Source: a candidate division TM6 bacterium RIFCSPHIGHO2_12_FULL_36_22 (GTDB taxonomy: Bacteria > Babelota > Babeliae > Babelales > UBA12409). From it: DNA of 64,000 bases. The stretch is taken from contig METK01000017.1 of NCBI GenBank assembly GCA_001771315.1, positions 1-64,000 on the forward strand, in the 5' to 3' direction. A program made the position numbers and the translations under genes. Below, piece after piece: positions 1 to 9,426 of the stretch. Under the pieces are notes generated by a model. That model was not told where the DNA came from. It ran no database searches and was given only the letters and a program-made list of their open reading frames with translations. Numbering within the stretch: position 1 is the first letter of the stretch; every line of letters begins with the position of its first letter.

Positions 1-16
1 CAATGGCTATACATCT

Positions 17-94
17 GGGCCCGAGTCAACGGGCCTATTGCAGCAAGTTAATTCCTTAGCTGCAAGCTCCCTCCTTTAGGGGGGAGTCGTTGAC
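17..94 (+). other. Possible structured RNA (three-way junction)
   Basis: Three nested helices can be drawn. GTCAACG (25-31) pairs with CGTTGAC (88-94) and encloses TTGCAGC (38-44)/GCTGCAA (59-65) and CTCCCTCC (67-74)/GGGGGGAG (79-86, one G-U pair, TTTA loop). An alternative helix GGCCCG (18-23)/CGGGCC (30-35) would compete with the closing stem. Such packing in an otherwise AT-rich gap suggests a structured RNA, perhaps the 3' part of one that starts before the window. I recognise no known family: no tRNA-like T arm, no hammerhead core and no RNase P signature. It could also be chance or a DNA-level signal. Confidence 0.35.
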
Positions 95-119
95 AAAAAC
101 AGCTCATCAAATTTATATA
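90..119 (+). promoter_or_regulatory. Sigma-70-type promoter
   Basis: A perfect -35 hexamer TTGACA lies at 90-95. TATATA lies at 114-119, 18 bases later. The start of transcription would be near 126, giving a leader of about 95 nt before the gene at 221. The -35 box overlaps the last stem strand of the RNA fold at 17-94. Assigned from consensus only. Confidence 0.45.
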
Positions 120-220
120 TTTATTTATTTTTGCTTAGTGTGCCGTATATTCTATAAGAATAACAATAAAAATAGCTTAGGTATTCCAATAAGATAATTT
201 TTATAGTTGAGGAGAATATT

Positions 221-520
221 GTGTGGCGTTTTTATATAAGTATATTAGCGTGTTTAATAATTTTTAATGTAGTGGCTATGGACAATACACCAACACAAAA
301 AGAGGGCAAAACCAGCTTACTAAAAGAACTTCAGCAATATGAGAATGCAAGAAAAAAAAATGGATTAAAAGAGTGTTTTTTAGAAAACAATCACGAACAT
401 ATATGGGGACCAGGCGTTGTGAAAGTGGATGGAGTCGCTTTTTTTTGTCAAAACCATACCCATCATTTACTTTTTGCTTCAAGGCTGGCGCATGATAAAG
501 TTTGTTTAGAAAAAAATTGA
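221..520 (+). CDS. Small exported protein of unknown function
   Basis: A 99-residue protein starting at GTG, preceded by a strong ribosome site (GAGGAGAA at 209-216). Residues 1-19 form a hydrophobic signal-like segment ending near VVAM, so the product is probably secreted or periplasmic. The rest is polar, with two Cys (about residues 53 and 77) and several His in pairs (NHEH, NHTHH), which could bind metal or form a disulfide. I recognise no family. It stands alone before the wecB-wecC pair, with its own probable promoter at 90-119. Confidence 0.6.
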   Translation: MWRFYISILACLIIFNVVAMDNTPTQKEGKTSLLKELQQYENARKKNGLKECFLENNHEHIWGPGVVKVDGVAFFCQNHTHHLLFASRLAHDKVCLEKN

Positions 521-602
521 GTAGCATCGATCTATCTTTATATGCTTTCTTTTAATATACTTTTTTTATATATATTGATCATTTTTGAAACCTTGTAGAT
601 AG

Positions 603-1790
603 ATGCGTAAGCCCATAATTCTTATTATTGGAACTCGTCCAGAAGCCATAAAAATGGCCCCAGTTTATTTTGCGCTTATACGTAAAAAGATTCCAGTCAA
701 AATTTGTGCAACATTTCAGCATAGTTCATTGCTTCAAGAAGTATTTGATATTTTTGGTATTATACCAGATTTTAATTTGAGCATTATGAAAGCGGGTCAG
801 GATATTTTTTATGTTACACAACAGGTTCTTGAAAAAACTAAGCACATTTTTGAACAAGAAAATCCAGCATTGGTTTTAGTACAAGGTGATACAACAAGTG
901 CATTTGCTGCTGCTCTTGCTGCTTACTATCTTAAAATTCCCGTTGGCCATATTGAAGCAGGTCTTCGTACACATGATATTTATTCCCCCTTTCCTGAAGA
1001 GTTTAATCGTCAAGCAATTGGCCTTCTTGCGCAATTTAACTTTGCACCAACCGATTTAGCGGTTAAGGCACTTCATCGCTATGGAGTTAATGAGAATACA
1101 ATTTTTTGTACCGGTAACACGATTGTTGATGCATTACAGATGATGCAAGAAAAAATTTTACAACAGCACGTGAATGTATCACCAGCAATTGTGAATATGA
1201 TTCAACAATGTGAAGTACAACAACAAAATAAGATATTACTAACTGTGCATAGACGGGAATCATTTAACGGTGGTATTGAACGTGTTTTACAAGTGGTTAA
1301 AGAGTACGCGCTAGAACATCCGGAAAGTTGTTTTATATATCCGTATCATCCTAATCCTGCGGTTAAAGATGCGATAGAGCAAGTTGGACTATCTAAGGTT
1401 GGTAATATTTACATGTGTAAGCCGCTGCCGTATCAAGATTTAATTTACTTATTATTGAAGGCTGATTTAATTGTAACTGATTCGGGTGGTATCCAAGAAG
1501 AAGCAATTAGTCTTGGTAAGACGGTATTAGTTGCTCGAGAAAAATCGGAGCGTATGGAGGGTGTGCATGCTGGAATTGCACACTTGGTAGGGACTGATAA
1601 AAAAATTATACGAGCTGCATTAGATAAGTTTATAGGCAAAGAGCATCAGGGAAAAACGAGCATCTATGGTGATGGATATGCAGCAGAAAAGATTGTTGAA
1701 ATTATAGAAAAGAATGGGATTTTGGATGAAGAAAGTTTGTGTTGTCGGGTTGGGGTACATAGGATTGCCAACAGCAATCATAGCTGCTGA
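603..1790 (+). CDS. wecB: UDP-N-acetylglucosamine 2-epimerase, non-hydrolysing
   Basis: Interconverts UDP-GlcNAc and UDP-ManNAc in the cytosol. The sequence has the family start motif GTRPEAIKMAPV, the central HIEAGLRT followed by PFPEEFNRQ, and the late DSGGIQEEA motif. At 395 residues it is slightly longer than usual. The extra C-terminal 25 or so residues are encoded where the frame runs into wecC, and look like read-on rather than conserved sequence. The ribosome site is weak. Together with wecC it supplies UDP-ManNAcA for a surface glycan. No signal peptide, as expected for this enzyme. Confidence 0.95.
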   Translation: MRKPIILIIGTRPEAIKMAPVYFALIRKKIPVKICATFQHSSLLQEVFDIFGIIPDFNLSIMKAGQDIFYVTQQVLEKTKHIFEQENPALVLVQGDTTSAFAAALAAYYLKIPVGHIEAGLRTHDIYSPFPEEFNRQAIGLLAQFNFAPTDLAVKALHRYGVNENTIFCTGNTIVDALQMMQEKILQQHVNVSPAIVNMIQQCEVQQQNKILLTVHRRESFNGGIERVLQVVKEYALEHPESCFIYPYHPNPAVKDAIEQVGLSKVGNIYMCKPLPYQDLIYLLLKADLIVTDSGGIQEEAISLGKTVLVAREKSERMEGVHAGIAHLVGTDKKIIRAALDKFIGKEHQGKTSIYGDGYAAEKIVEIIEKNGILDEESLCCRVGVHRIANSNHSC

Positions 1791-3012
1791 AAAAGGTTTT
1801 GAAGTTGTTGGATTTGATATTGATGAGCAGCGTGTAGCACGGATTAATAGCTTTGATCCTGTTATTGAAGAGCCGGAGATTGTTGGGCGCTTAGACTTTG
1901 TCCTCAAAAACAAATCTTTTAGAGCAACGAGTGAAATTGAATCTGCAGATTATTATATTATTGCAGTTCCTACGCCATTAACTTCTGAACATGGTGTTGA
2001 TCTAAGTTTTGTTTGGTCAGCATTGGATTTTATCATGTTAGTCATGCAATCGGGAAATTCTATCATTCTTGAATCTACGGTTCCTGTTGGTACAACAGAA
2101 AAGATTGTACAGCGAGTTAAAAAGCATAATCCTGCATGGGAAGTTGGTAAAGATTTTTTTGCTGCACATTGCCCAGAGCGTGTACTTCCAGGGAATATTT
2201 TTTATGAACTTGAGCACAACGATCGAATCATTGGTGGTTATGATGAAGAATCATCTGCACAGGTTACACAGTTCTATCGTACTTTTGTAAAAGGTAATAT
2301 TTACTTCAAAACAAGCCGCCTTGCAGAGATGGTAAAATTGATTGAAAACAGTTCACGTGATGTTCAAATAGCGTTTGCACACCAAGTAGCTGCAATGGCT
2401 GAGGCGGCAAAGCTTAATCCATACGAAGTAATTCACATGGCTAATAAGCATCCACGAGTTAATGTTCTTAATCCGACGTGTGGCGTTGGTGGGCATTGCA
2501 TTGCGATTGATCCTTACTTTCTTATAGAATCATTTCCACAACAGACGCAATTGATAGCACAGGCACGACAAGTTAATAACATGAGAACGCAGCAAGTTAT
2601 TAGTCAAATATGTCGCGCACTACAGGACTTTGATGGCAAGCCAACAGTTTTACTTGCTGGATTGACCTATAAAGCTAATGTTGATGATTTACGTGAATCA
2701 CCAGCACTTAAGATTGCTGCTCAATTAGCACAATTAGATACCATTGATTTACTTGTTGCAGAGCCGAACGTTGCGCCAATACAGTTGCATGAATATGTTG
2801 CGCCGTCACAGATTGTTAACTTTAATATTGGTATTGAAAAAGCAGATGTTGTAGTACTTTTAGTTGCTCATACGAGTTTTAATCTTCAAAATCATATGGT
2901 TCTTCTTCAAACAAAATTGGTGTTAGATTTTTGTGGTTCGTGGTTTAAGGTAACACAAGATTCATCTAATTTTTTGTCAAATGTTCATGGATCGGTTGAA
3001 AAAGAATTGTAA
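1726..3012 (+). CDS. wecC: UDP-N-acetyl-D-mannosamine dehydrogenase
   Basis: Oxidises UDP-ManNAc to UDP-ManNAcA with two NAD+. It has the N-terminal Rossmann motif GLGYIGLPTA, the ESTVPVGTTE segment and the catalytic Cys in VGGHCIAIDPYF; the C-terminal domain carries LAGLTYKANVDDLRESPA. The ATG at 1726 (MKKVCVVGLG) is preferred because the Rossmann strand starts there; an in-frame ATG at 1714 would add four residues. The gene overlaps the end of wecB by 65 bases, so the two are likely co-translated. A UDP-glucose dehydrogenase-type specificity is less likely given the WecB partner. Confidence 0.93.
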   Translation: MKKVCVVGLGYIGLPTAIIAAEKGFEVVGFDIDEQRVARINSFDPVIEEPEIVGRLDFVLKNKSFRATSEIESADYYIIAVPTPLTSEHGVDLSFVWSALDFIMLVMQSGNSIILESTVPVGTTEKIVQRVKKHNPAWEVGKDFFAAHCPERVLPGNIFYELEHNDRIIGGYDEESSAQVTQFYRTFVKGNIYFKTSRLAEMVKLIENSSRDVQIAFAHQVAAMAEAAKLNPYEVIHMANKHPRVNVLNPTCGVGGHCIAIDPYFLIESFPQQTQLIAQARQVNNMRTQQVISQICRALQDFDGKPTVLLAGLTYKANVDDLRESPALKIAAQLAQLDTIDLLVAEPNVAPIQLHEYVAPSQIVNFNIGIEKADVVVLLVAHTSFNLQNHMVLLQTKLVLDFCGSWFKVTQDSSNFLSNVHGSVEKEL

Positions 3013-3103
3013 GTTTGGAGTTGTATAGATCTTTAAAAAGCGCTAAGTTTAAATATAAGTAAGCACGCTCGAAAATTATTCTTCTATTTTTGGAGAACAG
3101 ACC

Positions 3104-5260
3104 ATGAGACAGGTATTTTTAGACAAAGGTGCCATATCTATAAAAGATGTATGCCAGCCCTTGCTCGATGATTTTTCTATTGTAGTATCCGTTGCCTATT
3201 CATTTATGAGTGCAGGCAAAGGCCTTGCGGATGTGTTGCAAGCAAATCAAGAATTTTATTCTGCAACTATTCCAGACAAAATTAGGCATCTTGTTCATAT
3301 GATTTCACATCAAGATACAAGTTCTGCGACAGCAATTCTCAAAAATGTTCGTACGTACATGCCTATAGGACATTCATGTTCAGGTGTTGTTGTTGCAGTA
3401 GGTAAAAAAGTTACAAAATTTCGTATTGGTGATTACGTTGCATGTACTGGCGACGGTCTTGCTAATCATGCAGACATTGTTTGTGTTCCAGAAAAGCTTG
3501 CTGTTCGTATTGATAATGAAGATTTTCTTAAGGAAGCATGTATAACCGGTATTGGTGCAATGGCAATGCAGTCTGTTCGACGAGCTACAATCCAGCTTGG
3601 TGATTATGTTGGTATCATAGGTCTTGAAACGCTTGGCCAGTTAATGATTCAGCTATGTAAGCTGTCAGGGGCACGTGTTATTGCATTTGATACAGATAAT
3701 TCTCGTCTTGAACTGGCAAAAAAATCTGGAGCTCAATATACATATAACTTGAGTGATCAAGGTGCTGTTCAGATGGTTAAGTCTCTTACTTCATCGCAAG
3801 GCTTGGATCATATTATAGTTTCGCCGGATTGTTTTTGTGAAAATATTGATGAGCTTGCTTTAAATATGGCGCGTCAAAAGGGAGACATTATTGTTGCGGG
3901 TAATCGCAAAGCACACTTCAATCAAAAACTTGCATATCAAAAAGAAATTAATATTCTTTACTCTTTTTCTCATGGCCCGGGTCGTTATGAACATGCTTAT
4001 GAGTATGACGGATATGATTATCCTTATGCTTTTGTTCGTTGGTCTGAAAATAGAAATCTAGAATTGTTTGCGGACCTAATAGTCAATAAAAGGCTTGACC
4101 TAAGTCATCTTCTTAAGCACGAAATTCAACTTAGCAAGCTTACGGCAAGTGTAATTAAGCAACAAAGTGATGGCATTGGATTTGTATTGGATTATGATAA
4201 AAAAGATGAAAAGTATAGTGGTGCATGTCCAGTTCAATTGCTCAAAAAAGATTTGGAATCACGTCCATTCATTCCGGCACGGCATGACAAAATTAAGATG
4301 AGTTTTTATGGGGTTAATGAGTCAATGCAATCACATATCCTTCCCACAATTTCTCAATTTAAAGATGTTATTATTGATCGAGTTATGGATCGCGATGTTT
4401 CTAATGCTATGAATACCGCACAAAAATATCGTGGTGCAATTGCACTAAGTGGTGGTGCTGAACTTTTGCAGGGTTTAGATACAGGGGATGCTTTATTTTT
4501 TGGCTCACTGAAGGGAATTTCTCTCGATAATATTATGTTAATATTGAAAGAGAGAAAAAATCTGTTTATAACGCGCCCATTGGCTCGACGATCTGCTGAC
4601 ATTCAACAGATTGAAAAATTTTTTGAAGAAAACCCAGAACCAAAACTTTTCATTTGTTTTAATCGTACGTATGCACCATTCATCCAGAAGATTAAAAAAC
4701 AACTTACGCAACGGACCTTGATGCCGTTGATGGCCAATTATCGGGTTAATCTCAGAGCAACAGATCAGCATAATAGTGGTCAAGAAGGTAACATCATTGA
4801 TCGTGCATCACACATTATTGATACATTGTGCTACCTTATTGATTCCAAGCCGGTAAGTATTTCTGTTGAAGCTTTATCTCCGCGTGTTAATCATATATAC
4901 CCTACTGATAATTTTAATTGCCAGATAAGTTTTGCTAATGGTTCAGTTGGCAGTATCCTCTTTACTACACTGGGTAGCAAGGATAGTGGTAGTGAGCGTA
5001 TGGAAATATTTTATGACTCAAAAACAATTGTTATGGAAGATTTTGTAAGTCTTATGGGCTTTGGTTTGCCCCAAACATTTGATGAATTAGTTCGTGATCC
5101 AGATATGGGATATTCTGCAATGTTAGGGGAGTATTTTAGACAAATGAATTTACCAAAACAAGAACTTTTACCTTCAATTGTACGTTGGAACACTGTGCAA
5201 AATTTGACGATTGCTATTGATGATCTTGCGTGTCATGGTGGTGGTGAAAAGTCATTGTAA
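3104..5260 (+). CDS. Two-domain oxidoreductase (ADH-like plus Gfo/Idh/MocA)
   Basis: A 718-residue fusion. Residues about 1-370 resemble medium-chain alcohol/threonine dehydrogenases (GHSCSGVVVAVGKKV, then a cofactor fold near GIIGLETLGQL). Residues about 400-710 resemble a Gfo/Idh/MocA oxidoreductase, including the conserved helix HNSGQEGNIIDRASHIIDTL. Such bi-domain enzymes often sit in polysaccharide clusters and probably oxidise or reduce a nucleotide sugar. The usual zinc Cys of the ADH half is absent (SAGKG in its place), and the Gly-rich loop of the second half is poor (FYGVNESMQ). A good ribosome site (TTGGAGAA) precedes the ATG. Exact substrate unknown. Confidence 0.8.
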   Translation: MRQVFLDKGAISIKDVCQPLLDDFSIVVSVAYSFMSAGKGLADVLQANQEFYSATIPDKIRHLVHMISHQDTSSATAILKNVRTYMPIGHSCSGVVVAVGKKVTKFRIGDYVACTGDGLANHADIVCVPEKLAVRIDNEDFLKEACITGIGAMAMQSVRRATIQLGDYVGIIGLETLGQLMIQLCKLSGARVIAFDTDNSRLELAKKSGAQYTYNLSDQGAVQMVKSLTSSQGLDHIIVSPDCFCENIDELALNMARQKGDIIVAGNRKAHFNQKLAYQKEINILYSFSHGPGRYEHAYEYDGYDYPYAFVRWSENRNLELFADLIVNKRLDLSHLLKHEIQLSKLTASVIKQQSDGIGFVLDYDKKDEKYSGACPVQLLKKDLESRPFIPARHDKIKMSFYGVNESMQSHILPTISQFKDVIIDRVMDRDVSNAMNTAQKYRGAIALSGGAELLQGLDTGDALFFGSLKGISLDNIMLILKERKNLFITRPLARRSADIQQIEKFFEENPEPKLFICFNRTYAPFIQKIKKQLTQRTLMPLMANYRVNLRATDQHNSGQEGNIIDRASHIIDTLCYLIDSKPVSISVEALSPRVNHIYPTDNFNCQISFANGSVGSILFTTLGSKDSGSERMEIFYDSKTIVMEDFVSLMGFGLPQTFDELVRDPDMGYSAMLGEYFRQMNLPKQELLPSIVRWNTVQNLTIAIDDLACHGGGEKSL

Positions 5261-5456
5261 TTTTTTGTTTCTCTAGATAATTGGTCGGAACTGACTGAAT
5301 TAGGAAATGTACATGATCCTTATCTATTCCTATTTATAGAAATTGTATTTCATATCTTTGCTCTACTTCTAAGCAAGTTTCTCTTAGAATCTCATTTGTT
5401 TTATAACTTTTTTGTATTTTATTGGACATACTATGTGATACATCTTAAAAAAATTA

Positions 5457-6434
5457 TTATTTTGACCAATCAATATCCCAAATATCCAAAGATTTAAAAT
5501 AATTTTTTCCGTATTGTTCAAACCAAGATAAAATTTGTTTTTTTTGCCAACTTTTTACTGATGCATAAATATTTGCATCGAAAAAATCATAATTTGTAAA
5601 CCATTCCTTTGGAGAATCTACTAAACGAATATTTGTTTCATCTTTGCTTTGACCATAGATTTTATTGATGTGTCCGATATCTACTTTGGGATTACGAATT
5701 TTTTCTATGCAACGATACCATGCTTGTTTGATGAGAAGATTTTCCCAATTTACAAATTGGAAGTGCATAAGTCCAATTGTAAATTCTTTTTTACAGTTAT
5801 AATGGTACTGTTTTGGGGCTTTCAAAGTATGTACTTTTCCTTCCAAATCTAAATTTGGTGATCGTGATGTATGGATGAAGTTTGAAGAGTAAGAGCATTT
5901 TACATTGTCGCAAAATATGAAATCTCCTTTGAGTCTGGACCATACAGAATCATCACAGCGGAACTTATATGGAGATCGCCATAGTTGTATCCAAGAACAA
6001 AGGAGTTTGTCACCAGGGTTGAGGGTTAAAATTTGTTTTCTTAGATAGCTATTGTCTAGGCAATTACTTGTGAATATTTCATCAGCATCAATTACAATAA
6101 AATGAGTTCCTCCTGCTTTTCGTCCAGCACGTAGGAGTTTATTTTTATCACCCGGTTCATCTCTATACCACTCAGGCTTTTTAATAATTTCAAGAATATT
6201 GCAATCTTTAGCTATAGTTTCTAAAATGTCGACAGTATTATCATCTGATGCATCATCAAGCACAATTATACCATCAGTATAGCATGCTAAAGTCTTTAAG
6301 GCCTGCGCTATAATTTGGGATTCATTTCTAACTGCCATAAGACCAATAATTTTATTTGGTTTTGTTAAGGCAAATGTGCTTAAAGATAGATATAATAAAG
6401 AGGTGATAATGGCGCAAAATAGCTTGTTAAACAT
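5457..6434 (-). CDS. Exported GT2-like glycosyltransferase
   Basis: A 325-residue protein with a hydrophobic leader (about residues 4-23, ending STFA) followed by a GT-A fold. Nucleotide-binding start IIGLMAVRNES, then VLDDASDDNT, and the metal motif VIDADE (about 115-120). The conserved acidic residues of family 2 glycosyltransferases are present, so it is probably active. The C-terminal part is rich in Trp, Tyr and Lys. It is alone on this strand between plus-strand genes. The leader implies transport or membrane anchoring, odd for an enzyme that uses cytosolic nucleotide sugars. Confidence 0.75.
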   Translation of the reverse strand: MFNKLFCAIITSLLYLSLSTFALTKPNKIIGLMAVRNESQIIAQALKTLACYTDGIIVLDDASDDNTVDILETIAKDCNILEIIKKPEWYRDEPGDKNKLLRAGRKAGGTHFIVIDADEIFTSNCLDNSYLRKQILTLNPGDKLLCSWIQLWRSPYKFRCDDSVWSRLKGDFIFCDNVKCSYSSNFIHTSRSPNLDLEGKVHTLKAPKQYHYNCKKEFTIGLMHFQFVNWENLLIKQAWYRCIEKIRNPKVDIGHINKIYGQSKDETNIRLVDSPKEWFTNYDFFDANIYASVKSWQKKQILSWFEQYGKNYFKSLDIWDIDWSK

Positions 6435-6576
6435 TACTTTCTTTCACTGTTTTAGTTAGTTTTTATACATTAACTATCAAATGATTTTTTGTCAATTGAG
6501 CGATAGTTGCTGTCATATGTAAAGTTTGATATGATCGGGTAGAAAAATACTATAAATTCTATTTTAGGAGTAGAAA

Positions 6577-7296
6577 ATGAAAAAAATTAGTTTATTAATT
6601 TGTTTATGTTTGATTTCATCTATTTATTCTTCTTCAGAAAAATATTTGCAACCCTTTGCTCCTTATTATAGTCAGTGCGGACAAGATAAATATGTTAATG
6701 AGAATATTTTTAATGACAAAAAGAATGGGGTTTTTATAGAAATAGGAGCGCATGATGGTATTAGCTATAGCAACTCTTATTATTTCGAAAAATTTTTAGG
6801 GTGGACTGGTATATGTATAGAGCCTCATCCAGAACGATTTGCAGATTTGAAGCTTAATCGAAATTGTGTTTGTGTGGAAGCGTGCGTAAGCAATGTAAAC
6901 GGAGAAGATGATTTTCTAATGATTGTTGGTGCACCAGAACAGTTAAGTGGTTTAAGCAATAAGTATGATCCTCGACATAGTGCAAGAATTGATAGAGAAC
7001 TTGCTCTTGATGGGGGTAGTAAACAAACAATAAAGGTAAATTGTGTTACTTTTAACGATCTTATGGAAGAATATAATATTAGTTTCATTGATTTTTTATC
7101 TATTGATACAGAAGGAAATGAGTTTGATATTATTCGTTCTATAGACTTTGATAAATATTATATCGATATTATTGTTGTCGAAAGAAATTTTGGAGATCAA
7201 GGTATGAATAAGTTTTTGAGGAAGAAAAATTTTGTTTTAATTAAAACTATAGGAGCTGACTTTATCTATAGAAATAAAAATTCAATGAAAGAGTAG
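6577..7296 (+). CDS. Exported FkbM-family methyltransferase
   Basis: A 239-residue SAM-dependent methyltransferase of the FkbM type, which often O-methylates sugars. Leader at residues 1-18 (MKKISLLICLCLISSIYS). SAM-binding motif I is FIEIGAHDGISYSNSYYFE, then GICIEPHP, and the family signature FLSIDTEGNEFDIIRSIDF. Ribosome site TAGGAG precedes the ATG. It lies among glycosyltransferases, so a glycan end-capping role is likely. The signal-like leader is unusual because SAM is cytosolic. Confidence 0.82.
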   Translation: MKKISLLICLCLISSIYSSSEKYLQPFAPYYSQCGQDKYVNENIFNDKKNGVFIEIGAHDGISYSNSYYFEKFLGWTGICIEPHPERFADLKLNRNCVCVEACVSNVNGEDDFLMIVGAPEQLSGLSNKYDPRHSARIDRELALDGGSKQTIKVNCVTFNDLMEEYNISFIDFLSIDTEGNEFDIIRSIDFDKYYIDIIVVERNFGDQGMNKFLRKKNFVLIKTIGADFIYRNKNSMKE

Positions 7297-7354
7297 AAAA
7301 AATTATTCAGATGTTCACATCTAAAACTGGAGTAGTAATGAAAGGAATTGAGTG

Positions 7355-8164
7355 ATGAACAAGTCATATATATTGATTTTTTTTTTATTTTGTGTTGGGG
7401 TAGTTTTTGGTGAACAAAACAAAGTTGAATTGTTAATTAAATTTCCTACAAGAGAACGTAGCGAGAAATTTTTTCAGTATCTGGATCAATATTACAAACT
7501 TCTTTCAGGTAAACATACATACTATTTTTTGATTACTTGCGATAGCAATGATGCTTCTATGAATAATGAAAAAATAAAAAAAAGATTTGAAAGTTACGAA
7601 AATTTAAAAGTAATTTATGGAAATAGTACCTGCAAGATTCATGCTTGTAATAGAGATATGGAGTATGCACCCTCTTTTGATATTGTATTAATCGCAAGTG
7701 ATGACATGTGGCCAAACACGCAAAATTATGATGAAATTATAGTAGAAGCGATGCAGAAAAATTTTCCTGATTTAGATGGGGTTCTTAATTTTGCAGATGG
7801 TTCATCTAAGGGGCCATGTGTTTTAAACACTTATCCAATTATAGGAAGACGATTTTTTGACAGATATTCTTATATCTATAGTCCTGCGTACGAGTCATTT
7901 TTTCCAGATTTTGAGCTTTCAGTGGTTTCAAGGCTGCTTGAAAAAGAATTAATTTTAAATATTGAATTATTGAAGCACAAAAGTCCTGGTTTGACTTGGG
8001 GGGGGCCGGATGACCTTTATATGAGAAATCTTCATCCTTATTCAAATGATGCAAAGATATTTGCAGCTCGACTAGCGAAAGCATTTGGTTTGGAGGGTCT
8101 TACAAAAAAACAAAAAAGATATCTTCTTTTTTGTGAGAAAAAAATGAAAGAAGCAGCATCCTAA
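7355..8164 (+). CDS. Exported glycosyltransferase-like protein
   Basis: 269 residues from the ATG at 7355, chosen because AGGA at 7343 is well spaced; the in-frame GTG at 7352 is possible. A leader at 1-20 ends in VVFG-EQ, a good cleavage site. The body resembles a GT-A fold: LIKFPTRERSEKF at the start, a short-strand pattern, IASDDMWP (DD as the metal motif) and the late WGGPDDLYMR. I cannot name the family with certainty. Its context between an FkbM methyltransferase and a GT8-like gene fits a role in the same glycan. Confidence 0.6.
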   Translation: MNKSYILIFFLFCVGVVFGEQNKVELLIKFPTRERSEKFFQYLDQYYKLLSGKHTYYFLITCDSNDASMNNEKIKKRFESYENLKVIYGNSTCKIHACNRDMEYAPSFDIVLIASDDMWPNTQNYDEIIVEAMQKNFPDLDGVLNFADGSSKGPCVLNTYPIIGRRFFDRYSYIYSPAYESFFPDFELSVVSRLLEKELILNIELLKHKSPGLTWGGPDDLYMRNLHPYSNDAKIFAARLAKAFGLEGLTKKQKRYLLFCEKKMKEAAS

Positions 8165-8431
8165 GATTTATTTATTGAGTCATAATTGATTTTTTTTTAA
8201 TAGGTAAAAACCTTATTGCATTTTTAGTGATAATCTTTTTATATTGCTGCATATGAACAGTCGATTGTATTTATAAAAACTTTTGTTTAGTGACTTAGAA
8301 TTAAGTTAGATTGTTTATATAAGATTATTTTGTTTATCTTTATTTAAGCTAATTTTTCTATAAAGTGAAAAAAGCTGAGTTTAAAATATTAATTCGGATG
8401 CGAAAAATTTTTATTAGCTAGGGAGAGAAGA

Positions 8432-9385
8432 ATGATAAAGAAAATTTTACTTATTATTGGTTTATTTGGGGGTATTTCTAATAGTTCCACCAGTCAAACC
8501 ATAATACGAATGGAAGATAATGCACTTCCACATTATTTTTGTACCGCTTCAGATGAGCGTTACTATCCTTGTTTATTAAATTTGATTGGTAGTATTCATA
8601 AGTTTGATTGGAAGCACCTTGAAGAGATTGCCGTATTTAATTTGGGTATGACAACCAAACAGCTCAATAAGTTAAAAAAAATGTCCAAGGTTCAGGTATA
8701 TGAAGTTGAAATGACGCATCCAGATCTTTTGAAATATTTTGAAACGAATCCTTATGGTAAAAAAGTGCGAGGTTATTATGCTTGGAAGCCAGTAGCTATA
8801 AAACAGGCTTTAGATATGTTTCCTTATATTTTATATCTTGATGCAGGAGTAACAATTTTAAAGCCTCTTGATGATTTATTTGAATCCATAGTCTCCAAGG
8901 GATATTTTTTATTACATTGTGGTTATGCGGCTCCCGGTAGGCCACATAACGTTGGAGATCGGGTAACTAAGCCTGTGATAGAAAAGGTTATTGATAAACA
9001 TTTTATAGATCAAAAAGAATACTTGCTTGATTTTCAAACTCCAATGCTTTCCGCGGCTATTCAAGGGCTTTCCCATAAAGTATACGATTCATATGTACTT
9101 CCTATGTATGAAACTACATATGATATGCAGCTCTATGAAGATGATAAAAGTGCCATCTTGGGATGGGGAGCTGGACGCCATGATCAAACCCTTTACACTA
9201 TATTTGCGCAAGCGCAAAAACTTGAATTGTATCCTCAGGGATGGCTGACGTTAGATAATGGGATTAAGATGCATTATCATTGGGATAAATCTCTTATAGG
9301 CGATCATACAACGATTTACCATTCAAGAGGAGATCTATATCAAGGAGGGTTTTTAAAAAATATCATTTTTAAAGAAAAGATTTGA
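8432..9385 (+). CDS. Exported GT8/DUF1647-like glycosyltransferase (copy 1)
   Basis: 317 residues with a leader at 1-18. It begins with YFCTASDERYYPCLLNLIGS and has GYYAWKPVAIKQALDMFPYI directly before the metal-binding motif YLDAGVT. GRHDQTLY lies near the C-terminus. This layout matches GT8-like or DUF1647-like GT-A enzymes. A clear paralogue lies at 13331-14245 on the other strand, sharing the motifs YYAWKP or SYAWKP, YILYLDAG, GLSHKVY and RHDQ. The ribosome site AGGGAGAG is good. Sugar specificity cannot be read from the sequence. Confidence 0.7.
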   Translation: MIKKILLIIGLFGGISNSSTSQTIIRMEDNALPHYFCTASDERYYPCLLNLIGSIHKFDWKHLEEIAVFNLGMTTKQLNKLKKMSKVQVYEVEMTHPDLLKYFETNPYGKKVRGYYAWKPVAIKQALDMFPYILYLDAGVTILKPLDDLFESIVSKGYFLLHCGYAAPGRPHNVGDRVTKPVIEKVIDKHFIDQKEYLLDFQTPMLSAAIQGLSHKVYDSYVLPMYETTYDMQLYEDDKSAILGWGAGRHDQTLYTIFAQAQKLELYPQGWLTLDNGIKMHYHWDKSLIGDHTTIYHSRGDLYQGGFLKNIIFKEKI

Positions 9386-9426
9386 ACAAATATTGATATG
9401 GATCCATTAGAGATATTGCTATGTTT

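Noticed and set aside
5367-5389. Hairpin TTCTAAG/CTTAGAA between converging genes
   Set aside because: Only seven AT-rich pairs with no T run on either strand; likely chance in AT-rich sequence.
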